A DNA stretch of 64,000 nucleotides. Origin: Mesoflavibacter sp037029465 (GTDB lineage: Bacteria > Bacteroidota > Bacteroidia > Flavobacteriales > Flavobacteriaceae). The notes beneath the pieces were generated by a model. That model had not been told where the DNA came from and did not search any database. It saw nothing but the letters and a program-made list of their open reading frames with translations. The stretch is taken from contig NZ_JAYMEM010000005.1 in the NCBI RefSeq assembly GCF_037029465.1, positions 1-64,000 of the forward strand. The letters are read 5' to 3'. This document shows, piece after piece, positions 9,527 through 16,468 of this stretch (position 1 is its first letter; each line of letters opens with the position of its first letter). The position numbers were made by a program, and so were the translations under genes.

Positions 9527-10231
9527 ATGAAACACATAATTTATTTATCTATTTTTTGCTTTAGCCTTAGTCTTACTGCTCAAAATAATGACGCTTTAAT
9601 AAAGCATTACGAAGCGTATTACCAACAAATGCAAATGCAAGGTGACGTACAAGGTATTATTAATGCAATGACGCATTTAAATATTTTAAAACCATCTGAA
9701 GCAAGAAAAGATACTTTAGCTTACATCTATCTTCAAAACAATAAATTTTCGCAAGCATTAAATACTATTGGTATTGACAATAATGACTCAGATTCTGATA
9801 TTGCAATAGAAGTAAAAGCTGTAGCGCTAAAAAACTTAGGTGAATTTGAAAGAGCAATTCCTTTTTACACTAAAATTTACAACAAAACAAAAAATGCTTT
9901 AGTGGCTTATGAAATTGCAGAGCTTAATCTAAACATTAATAACCTAACACAAGCTAAAGCCTATGTTAACTTAGGTATAACTGGTATAAAAGAAAAACAA
10001 GGAAAAACGTACTACGAAACGCAACAACCTTACACAGTGCCATTAAAAGCAGCTTTTAACTATTTAGACGCATTAGTTAAATACAATCAAGATAAAGCTG
10101 CAAATATAGATTTAGCTATTAAAAAGTTAGATGAAGCTTTAGCTTTAGCACCTAATTTTAATATGGCTAGTTTAGCTAAAAATGCTTTAACACAACAAAA
10201 AACAGCAAAAACAACTGAAACTAAAGAGTAG
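9527..10231 (+). CDS. Secreted TPR-repeat protein
   Basis: A 234-residue exported protein. Signal peptide MKHIIYLSIFCFSLSLTAQ is followed by helical TPR-like repeats. The clearest are AYIYLQNNKFSQALNTIG (about residues 65-85), VKAVALKNLGEFERAIPFYTKIYNKTK (about 95-122) and VAYEIAELNLNINNLTQAKAYVNLGI (about 125-150). The C-terminal part ends in a long charged/Ala-rich helix and a K/T-rich tail. It likely acts as a periplasmic protein-protein scaffold; no partner can be named. It has its own promoter and terminator. Confidence 0.8.
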   Translation: MKHIIYLSIFCFSLSLTAQNNDALIKHYEAYYQQMQMQGDVQGIINAMTHLNILKPSEARKDTLAYIYLQNNKFSQALNTIGIDNNDSDSDIAIEVKAVALKNLGEFERAIPFYTKIYNKTKNALVAYEIAELNLNINNLTQAKAYVNLGITGIKEKQGKTYYETQQPYTVPLKAAFNYLDALVKYNQDKAANIDLAIKKLDEALALAPNFNMASLAKNALTQQKTAKTTETKE

Positions 10232-10250
10232 TTTTAAGTTGAAATTATAA

Positions 10251-10280
10251 AAAAAGCCTTCAGATAACTGAAGGCTTTTT
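10251..10280. terminator. Bidirectional terminator, left edge of the islet
   Basis: A 13-bp stem (10251-10263 with 10268-10280) and an ATAA loop, with A and T runs on both sides, so it can serve the TPR gene and the convergent minus-strand gene. It matches the terminator at 14213-14242 at 28 of 30 bases. Confidence 0.85.
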
Positions 10281-10289
10281 TTATGATTA

Positions 10290-10475
10290 TTATTTTAATA
10301 TTTTAAACAGGAAGAAAATTAAAAATATAAATGCTACTATTAAGCTTAAATATAAAACACTAAGCATATAATACGTGTCATAAAAATTTAAAGTAACGTA
10401 TTTATTCCTAAAAATAAAGCCTACTGATAGTGTTAAGATTATTATTGAAATATAAAAATCACCTCTCTTTTTCAT
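10290..10475 (-). CDS. Small two-helix membrane protein
   Basis: A 61-residue hypothetical protein. It begins MKKRGDFYISIIILTLSVGFIF and contains two hydrophobic helices (about residues 8-23 and 36-58) separated by a short polar turn (RNKYVTLNFYDTYY). The positive N-terminus suggests both ends face the cytoplasm. No family is recognised. It lies 10 bp from the bidirectional terminator and 32 bp downstream of another unknown secreted protein gene, within an islet of unknown and broken genes. Whether it is a real gene rests on the membrane-protein composition only. Confidence 0.5.
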   Translation of the reverse strand: MKKRGDFYISIIILTLSVGFIFRNKYVTLNFYDTYYMLSVLYLSLIVAFIFLIFFLFKILK

Positions 10476-10507
10476 TATACATTTCTTATTTTAATAAGGA
10501 ATTTTAG

Positions 10508-11140
10508 CTATTCACCAGCATTATGGATAATACTGTAAATGTGCCATTTATTTTCCTGTCTTCTAAAAATATAGATAGTTGTATTATGGTTTTTGGTTGT
10601 ATGCAATACAAAAGCATATTTTTTTTCTTCATTAAAAAAAGGTTTAGAAATTGCATTTTCGCAATAATAATTACACCAATTGAACTTAAGGTTGCTTTTG
10701 TTATTAAAATAATTATTTGTAGTATCCCATTTCGAATTTTTTAACTGAATTATTTTTTCAAAATCTCTTTTAGAAAAAAGACTATCTAAAACTCTATATT
10801 TATCTTTCCAGTTTTTACTGTTTTTCTTTAAACTTAAACTATCTATTTTAATTTCTTTCGTTAAAGAATCTTCCTCAAAGCTGTAATATAAAGGCTTATT
10901 TTTATACCTATAGTTATAATACTTTTTTAAAAAAGTATGCTCTGCAGATTGAGTCTTGCTTAACACATAAACACTATCTGTTTCAGAAATTGTCTTTTCA
11001 ATTATTTTATCTAAAAAAAAGTATTCTGAATTGCTTGATTGTGAGAAACAATAATTAATAAATAGTGCGCAACAAATTATTAATAATTTAGTTGCATGTT
11101 TTAATCCCTTTTGCATAGTTTGATTATTAAATTTACTCAA
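10508..11140 (-). CDS. Secreted hypothetical protein
   Basis: A 210-residue protein with a signal peptide (KLLIICCALFINYCFSQS). Translation could start at 11140, or at the internal Met9 (11116), which places the positively charged region closer to the hydrophobic core. The mature part is Lys/Asn/Ser-rich with no domain I recognise. The C-terminal segment (YAFVLHTTKNHNTTIYIFRRQENKWHIYSII) looks like the last strands of an NTF2-like or ImmSUFU-like beta fold. It belongs to the minus-strand islet of unknown genes, which have very low GC. Function is unknown. Confidence 0.6.
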   Translation of the reverse strand: MSKFNNQTMQKGLKHATKLLIICCALFINYCFSQSSNSEYFFLDKIIEKTISETDSVYVLSKTQSAEHTFLKKYYNYRYKNKPLYYSFEEDSLTKEIKIDSLSLKKNSKNWKDKYRVLDSLFSKRDFEKIIQLKNSKWDTTNNYFNNKSNLKFNWCNYYCENAISKPFFNEEKKYAFVLHTTKNHNTTIYIFRRQENKWHIYSIIHNAGE

Positions 11141-11184
11141 AAGTTAGCCTCATAGGCTGTATAATATAAACAATCACTCACCTC

Positions 11185-11533
11185 TTATCTAGTATCAATT
11201 TTATAGATTTTATTTGCCTTATCTATAATATAAGTAAAGTTGACTAAAGAAACATCCATAAAGTCTTCATATTCTATTATATTTTCTTTTGAATTAAACT
11301 TCAATATTTTCTTTTTTTATTCTTTTTAGAAATTTGGTACAAGGTTTGGTTACAATAGTTCTAAGATGTTGTTCCTTTTAAATATTTCTTCAAAACACCA
11401 TCTTGTTTTTTTTTAATCACAAAAGATGTTTTTTTTATTTCAGTTTTAGAAATAAAATATCTAATATTGTATCTGTATCGGAATTTAATGTATCTGTTAC
11501 CATCTCTTTCTTCTCTGAATTAAAAAAAATATT
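11185..11533 (-). pseudogene. Remnant of an unknown gene, several frameshifts
   Basis: No intact frame exists here, yet three minus-strand pieces in different frames read like protein. Piece 1 (11533-11435) gives SEKKEMVTDTLNSDTDTIL. Piece 2 (11519-11361) gives KTEIKKTSFVIKKKQDGVLK before a TAG. Piece 3 (11316-11185) gives IIEYEDFMDVSLVNFTYIID and ends KIYKIDTR then TAA. Together they suggest one decayed coding sequence of at least 110 codons broken by small indels. No ATG with a long open frame remains. The ancestral function is not recognised. Confidence 0.5.
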
Positions 11534-11621
11534 TCATATTCCTTACTTACTTAAATTAGAATAGAATTACTCTTTAATAATAAAAATATAATTGTTATAT
11601 TTTTTTACAAAACTATTTATA

Positions 11622-11820
11622 CTATAAACAATCACTTTTCCCATAATCTTTTAAACTTGAAATTATACCATTATAAAAAACATCTTGAATTTCTCCATTA
11701 GAGTTTAATATTGAATTAATATTATTATTTTGCGCCCATACTATAAAAGCATCTGTTTTTTCTAATCCCTCTATAGCAAATCACATAAATGATATAACGA
11801 TAGTGTTTTGTGTTTAAAAT
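11622..11820 (-). pseudogene. Remnant of the 3' part of an unknown gene
   Basis: An open minus-strand frame (11780-11622) without a start codon encodes a protein-like tail containing EGLEKTDAFIVWAQNNNINS and EIQDVFYNGIISSLKDYGKS before a TAG. Just upstream, a second frame gives TKHYRYIIYVI, so one frameshift near 11780 would join them. The piece abuts the stop codon of the 174-residue gene at 11822. It looks like the truncated end of a lost neighbour. Together with the remnant at 11185-11533 it fills the 681-bp gap that has no intact gene. Confidence 0.45.
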
Positions 11821-11821
11821 C

Positions 11822-12346
11822 CTAATCATCAATTACTTGATAAACCCATTTTCTGCATATTATTTCCCATTTATTATTAACTTTTTTTGCAACAATAATT
11901 AATTCACCTTTATTTCCAGAAATTTTTACAACTGAATAATTATTTATTATTTCGGGAACAGAGATAATTATTGTTTTATCATCAATTGTCTTTTTTAGTG
12001 AAATATTTTTACTTAACTTATTATTATCTAGCTTCATTACTTTATGATGTGCAATTTTATCTCTAAGCATCTTCAATTCTTTATTTGAAAAAATATTTTC
12101 CCATTTAACTATTAAACCATCTTTTGTGCATGGTGGTCCTAACAAGTTTTTCAAACTTTCATAATTCAACAAAGTGAAAGCCCATGTTTTAGAATAATCT
12201 GTATAAGTATATAGTTCTTTCTTATTTTTTTCATTTGAAAATAAATCGTTTATTATCTTATATTGCTCATCTGTAATATTTTCACTTATATTAGAATGAT
12301 TAGAAGAAAAGCAAATTAATAAAGAGATTAATAAAATATTTTTCAT
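11822..12346 (-). CDS. Secreted hypothetical protein
   Basis: A 174-residue protein with a short signal peptide (MKNILLISLLICFSSNHS). The mature part has a predicted helical half (ITDEQYKIINDLFSNEKNKKELYTYTD, LNYESLKNLLGPP) and a beta-rich end (KTIIISVPEIINNYSVVKISG, GELIIVAKKVNNKWEIICRKW). The ending resembles the closing strands of NTF2-like proteins, as in the neighbour at 10508-11140, and the two may be distant paralogues. It lies 13 bp after the HExxH lipoprotein gene and is probably cotranscribed. Function is unknown. Confidence 0.6.
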   Translation of the reverse strand: MKNILLISLLICFSSNHSNISENITDEQYKIINDLFSNEKNKKELYTYTDYSKTWAFTLLNYESLKNLLGPPCTKDGLIVKWENIFSNKELKMLRDKIAHHKVMKLDNNKLSKNISLKKTIDDKTIIISVPEIINNYSVVKISGNKGELIIVAKKVNNKWEIICRKWVYQVIDD

Positions 12347-12359
12347 AACTACATATAAT

Positions 12360-14123
12360 TTAATTACAATTTTTTACACCTAAAGCTTCATTTTGATTAT
12401 AAGCACCTGTGCTACCAGCATTACCTTCAGCTAAATTAGCATTAATCACATTAGCTTTATACTCTATTGGTTTATTTGAAAAAGTTTCTGTGTTTGTCAT
12501 ACCACCAGACCAACTTAAATATTCATAATATACTGAATTAGATATACTATAATTATCCCAATTAGCTAAAGAATCAGCTATCGCATTAATAAAAAGATTA
12601 ACCATTAATTGATGTTGAGCAGAATTTGGATCTTGATCAACACCTGATTCAGCTAATAGATGGCTATATGATTGAGATAAGTCAGAAAAAATATCTGTTT
12701 GATAAGTGTATAAAATATACGCATGAACAAGTTCATGAATAACTGTTCTTGCAATAGCTAAATCTGTTGCATTACTTACATATGTTGAGTCTAAAATAAT
12801 ATCTACATAAAACATACCCGAACTACCTTGAACAAATCCAGCATTTGTTTTAGCATTACTCAACAGTCCATTAGAATTTGCTTCAATAATCTCTGACTTG
12901 AATGTTAACTTCCAATTATTTGAATTTTCGAATAAATCTAATATATAGTTAGATATATTTAATTGTAAAAGCACATAATTAGGAAATTCATCTAAAGCTA
13001 TAAAATTATCACTGTTCTTAATTTCATCTATAATATTTTTCACGCAATCTTGTAAAGTTGTATCGTAAATCAATTTATCCTCAAAATCGACCTCACTACC
13101 GTCCATCAAGGCTTGCATAGCTTCAACAGTAAATTCCTGCGCCTCTTCACTACAATTATTTTCTATTAGATAACTATCTATAGCTAATAATGTTTCTTCA
13201 GGAAGATTTAATGATGCTATTAATCCTGGTTCTATCGTAACACCATCCTCTGGTAATTGCCCATATAACGGCGAGCTTGGAGAGATGTCTTCTCCATTTA
13301 TACACAACTCTATCTTCTCCCATGTATATTTAAATACTGGTATGACAGGTTGGTCATAATCGGTTGGGTCTACCGTACCTCCTCCAGATATAGGATCTGT
13401 TATGCCTCCGCCAGAGCCACCGCCTGATATACAATCTTCATGGCTTATCCAACCACCAGGTACATACTCTACTGTTGCCATTTGGTTTGGATTTCCCCAA
13501 TAATCACATTCATCGCCATCTTCTACAGTATGTTCTCCACTTGCGCCTTGACCATGACATGGAATATTATTATAAGATGGTTCTTCATATTCTTCAAAAG
13601 TATAACAGGTTGTTCCTTCTCTTAAATATAATCCTTGACCTTCTAATCCTTCTAGTTGTGCCATTGCTATATCTAAAGAGCCATCTGTATGTATTGGATA
13701 ATTTACTAGATATTGCTTTATTGTATTATCTGCAAATTGAGTGATTATATAATTTTCTAGTACAAACTCTTGTTGGTTTTCTCTTTCTACTATAAATATA
13801 TAACTTGTGTAATAATCAGACTGTAACTGAAGTATTTTGGTTGTGTCTATACTAAAACCATACTCTTGAGAAGTAATTGTTCTTTTTGTACTATTATTTT
13901 CTTTGCTTAATATTTTGTCTATATGCTGTTTTAGCTTTGGTGTTGTATTTATAACAGAGCTTTTTCTAAAAACTGTAGCTGTAAAATTCTGACTTGTTAT
14001 TTGTGCTGTGTGCTTTTCTTCTTCTATTAAATCGTCTTCTTTTTGACAGGTAAATACTAAAAGTAATAAGCCTAAAACAATTAAAGATTTTAAAGAGAAT
14101 TGTTGTAATTGATTTTTTCTCAT
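12360..14123 (-). CDS. Lipoprotein with an HExxH zinc-protease motif
   Basis: A 587-residue lipoprotein from the ATG at 14123. The frame is open 13 codons further, but the likely -7 box at 14149-14156 lies inside that extension. The signal (SLKSLIVLGLLLLVFTC) ends in a Cys followed by QKEDD, a usual SPII pattern. The middle is Gly/Pro-rich (GGGSGGGITDPISGGGTVDP, about residues 235-260). VIHELVHAYILY gives His463-Glu464-x2-His467, a metallopeptidase zinc site; a third ligand is not obvious, although the following SHLLAESGVDQ could supply one. Proteolysis is inference. Surface exposure is possible, but no sorting domain is present. Confidence 0.65.
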   Translation of the reverse strand: MRKNQLQQFSLKSLIVLGLLLLVFTCQKEDDLIEEEKHTAQITSQNFTATVFRKSSVINTTPKLKQHIDKILSKENNSTKRTITSQEYGFSIDTTKILQLQSDYYTSYIFIVERENQQEFVLENYIITQFADNTIKQYLVNYPIHTDGSLDIAMAQLEGLEGQGLYLREGTTCYTFEEYEEPSYNNIPCHGQGASGEHTVEDGDECDYWGNPNQMATVEYVPGGWISHEDCISGGGSGGGITDPISGGGTVDPTDYDQPVIPVFKYTWEKIELCINGEDISPSSPLYGQLPEDGVTIEPGLIASLNLPEETLLAIDSYLIENNCSEEAQEFTVEAMQALMDGSEVDFEDKLIYDTTLQDCVKNIIDEIKNSDNFIALDEFPNYVLLQLNISNYILDLFENSNNWKLTFKSEIIEANSNGLLSNAKTNAGFVQGSSGMFYVDIILDSTYVSNATDLAIARTVIHELVHAYILYTYQTDIFSDLSQSYSHLLAESGVDQDPNSAQHQLMVNLFINAIADSLANWDNYSISNSVYYEYLSWSGGMTNTETFSNKPIEYKANVINANLAEGNAGSTGAYNQNEALGVKNCN

Positions 14124-14148
14124 ATGTGGCTTTATATTTATTATTAAG

Positions 14149-14176
14149 CAAATATAAAACAAAGCGAATGTTCAAA
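14149..14176 (-). promoter_or_regulatory. Promoter of the HExxH lipoprotein gene
   Basis: On the minus strand TATATTTG (14156-14149) fits TAnnTTTG exactly, and TTTG at 14176-14173 is placed 16 bases upstream as a -33 element. Transcription would start near 14142, 19 bases before the ATG, which supports the 14123 start. Confidence 0.55.
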
Positions 14177-14180
14177 AAAA

Positions 14181-14215
14181 ATTATCGATTAAAAACAATA
14201 ATTATCGATTAAAAA
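14181..14215. repeat. Two direct copies of ATTATCGATTAAAAA
   Basis: Identical 15-mers at 14181-14195 and 14201-14215, spaced 20 bp centre to centre (two helical turns), each holding the palindrome ATCGAT. They lie just upstream of the promoter at 14149-14176 and overlap the terminator arm at 14213. Confidence 0.6.
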
Positions 14216-14242
14216 AAGCCTTCAGATGTCTGAAGGCTTTTT
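14213..14242. terminator. Bidirectional terminator, right edge of the islet
   Basis: The stem AAAAAGCCTTCAGA (14213-14226) pairs with 14229-14242, closing on a tight loop. It sits after the M13 peptidase gene on the minus strand and before the islet promoter. It is nearly identical to the one at 10251-10280. Confidence 0.85.
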
Positions 14243-14261
14243 AGTTTTAAATCTCTATAAA

Positions 14262-16367
14262 TTACCAAATTCTAACGCGGTCTTCTGGAGCAATGTACAT
14301 TTTGTCTCCTTCTTTAATACCAAATGCTTCATAAAAAGCATCTACATTAAGTAAGGGTTGTACAGCTCTTGTCATACCTGGTGAATGTGGATCTGTTTTG
14401 ATTCTTGTTTTTAAAGCATCATCACGCATTTTTGTACGCCATACTGTTGCCCAACTCATAAAGAAACGTTGTTCTGGTGTAAACCCATCAATAGTCTCTT
14501 CAGGTCTACCGTTTTGTTCGTAGCTTAATTGTAACGCATCATAAGCAGCTAAAACACCGCCTAAATCACCAATATTTTCACCTAAAGTAAATTTACCGTT
14601 GATTTTTGTATCAGGTAAAACTTCAATTTCAGAATATTGATTAGCAAGGTCTTCACCTAAAGCTTCAAATTGCTTTAAATCTTCATCTGTCCACCAATTG
14701 TTAAGGTTTCCGTCTTTATCGTAACGTGCACCAGAATCGTCAAAACTATGAGAAATTTCATGACCAATTACTGCTCCAATTCCACCGTAATTTACAGCAT
14801 CGTCTGCATTAAAATTATAAAAAGGAGGTTGTAAAATAGCTGCAGGGAAAACAATCTCGTTATATGGCGGATTAAAATATGCATTTACAATTTGAGGTGC
14901 CATGTACCACTCTGTCTTATCAACTGGTTTATCTAATTTATTGATATCGTCATTAAAATTCCAAGTTCTTGCATTTAATGCGTTTTGTAGGTAAGATCCA
15001 CCTTCTTCTACACTTTCAATTTTTAAATCAGAATAATCTTTCCACTTATCAGGGTAAGCAATTTTAACGTTTGTAGCTCTAAGTTTTTCAATTGCTTTTT
15101 TCTTAGTTTCTTCACTCATCCAATCTAACTTCTCGATACGTTTTTCAAAAGCAAGAATCACGTTTTTAATCATTTTTTCTGCTTTTTCTTTAGCTTCTGG
15201 TGGGAATTTTTTGTCTACATATAATTTACCTAAAGCTTCTCCCATAGTACCATTTAAAGAAGCTAAAGCACGTTCTTCTCTTGGTCTTTGTGCTTTTGCT
15301 CCGTTAAGTTCTTTACCGTAAAACTCCCAATTTGCAGTTTCTATATCTGTACTTAAGAATCCAGCAGCACCTCTAAAAGTATTCCATTTTAAATATGCTT
15401 TCCAATCATCAACATTATTATCTGCTAAGACTTCGTGTAATCTTTTAAAGTAACCTAAATCACCAACAATTACCGTATCTAAATCTTTTAAACCTACACC
15501 TGCAAAAAACGCTTTCCAGTCTACTTCAGGTACCATTTCTTGTACTTGCTCTACAGATCTTGGGTTGTAACGCTTACGTGCATCACGTCTGTCTACTTTG
15601 TCCATTTTAGCTTCTTCAAGACGCGTCTCGAAAGCTAAAATTTGATCAGCTTGCTTTTTTGCTTCTTCTTCGGTATCTCCTAAATACTGTAACATTCTTG
15701 TGATGTGTGCAACATATTTCTCTCTCTTTTCTTTAGAGTCTGCATCATCTTTAACGTAGTAATCTCTGTCTGGTAAACCTGTACTACCACCACCTAAATA
15801 AGCTACGTTACGGTTACTGTCTTTAGGATCTGCACCAACACCAACACCATATAATCCGCCACCACCAGCTGGCTCCATTTCTATCATGTAGTTTTGTAAA
15901 TCTTGGATGTTGTTAATAGCTTCTACTTTTGCCAAATAAGGTTTTACTGGATCTAAACCAGCTTTGTTACGTCCAACAGTATCCATAATAGTTTGATAGT
16001 AAAACACTGCTTTTTCTTGATCTGAACCTGGTACAACTTGGATACCTTTTAAGTCCTTATCATTAGACATAGCTTCTTTTAAGATAGCTAATGCATCATC
16101 GTCTGTTTTCTTTCTTAACTCGTTAAAACTACCCCAAACGGTTCTGTCTTCAGGGATTTCGTTAGTGTCTAACCACTTTCCGTTTACGAATCTAAAAAAG
16201 TCTTCGCTAGGCTTTACAGAAGTATCCATATACTCTGTATTTATACCAGGCAAAACTTCTACTTGAGCTGTTTCCATCTCTTCAGCTTTTTTTTCTTCTT
16301 TACAACCAAGAAGAAAAACACCGCCTAAAGCACTCAATAATGCTAAATTTTTAAAGTTGAATTTCAT
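14262..16367 (-). CDS. pepO: M13 family zinc endopeptidase (PepO/neprilysin-like), lipoprotein
   Basis: A 701-residue lipoprotein peptidase; full-length M13 enzymes are about 670-700 residues. The signal ends at a lipobox with Cys22 (LLGC). The zinc site is His536-Glu537-x2-His540 (GHEISHSFDD), and Glu597 in ENIGDLGG, 60 residues downstream, is the third ligand. NAYFNPPYNEIVFPAAILQPP is the conserved substrate-binding stretch with the NAY/F motif. It is expected to degrade peptides in the periplasm or at the outer membrane. It has its own terminator at 14213-14242, and a second terminator at 16413-16452 separates it from the gene upstream. Confidence 0.93.
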   Translation of the reverse strand: MKFNFKNLALLSALGGVFLLGCKEEKKAEEMETAQVEVLPGINTEYMDTSVKPSEDFFRFVNGKWLDTNEIPEDRTVWGSFNELRKKTDDDALAILKEAMSNDKDLKGIQVVPGSDQEKAVFYYQTIMDTVGRNKAGLDPVKPYLAKVEAINNIQDLQNYMIEMEPAGGGGLYGVGVGADPKDSNRNVAYLGGGSTGLPDRDYYVKDDADSKEKREKYVAHITRMLQYLGDTEEEAKKQADQILAFETRLEEAKMDKVDRRDARKRYNPRSVEQVQEMVPEVDWKAFFAGVGLKDLDTVIVGDLGYFKRLHEVLADNNVDDWKAYLKWNTFRGAAGFLSTDIETANWEFYGKELNGAKAQRPREERALASLNGTMGEALGKLYVDKKFPPEAKEKAEKMIKNVILAFEKRIEKLDWMSEETKKKAIEKLRATNVKIAYPDKWKDYSDLKIESVEEGGSYLQNALNARTWNFNDDINKLDKPVDKTEWYMAPQIVNAYFNPPYNEIVFPAAILQPPFYNFNADDAVNYGGIGAVIGHEISHSFDDSGARYDKDGNLNNWWTDEDLKQFEALGEDLANQYSEIEVLPDTKINGKFTLGENIGDLGGVLAAYDALQLSYEQNGRPEETIDGFTPEQRFFMSWATVWRTKMRDDALKTRIKTDPHSPGMTRAVQPLLNVDAFYEAFGIKEGDKMYIAPEDRVRIW

Positions 16368-16412
16368 TGTTATAAGTATTGACTATGTTAGTTATTACGC
16401 GACTCAAGATAT

Positions 16413-16452
16413 AAAAAAAGCGCCTGACATAAGTTTGAAAGGCGCTTTTTTT
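16413..16452 (-). terminator. Terminator after the sortilin-repeat T9SS gene
   Basis: Twelve-base arms (16413-16424 and 16441-16452, AAAAAAAGCGCC and its complement) flank a 16-base loop. Read on the minus strand it ends in a T run. It lies 17 bases past the stop codon of the 1146-residue gene. Confidence 0.8.
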
Positions 16453-16468
16453 AAGTTTATATTAACTT

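Noticed and set aside
11141..11821. Possible intact small genes in the 681-bp gap
   Set aside because: No frame with a start codon exceeds a few dozen codons; the coding-like pieces change frame or lack a start, so they are listed as remnants.
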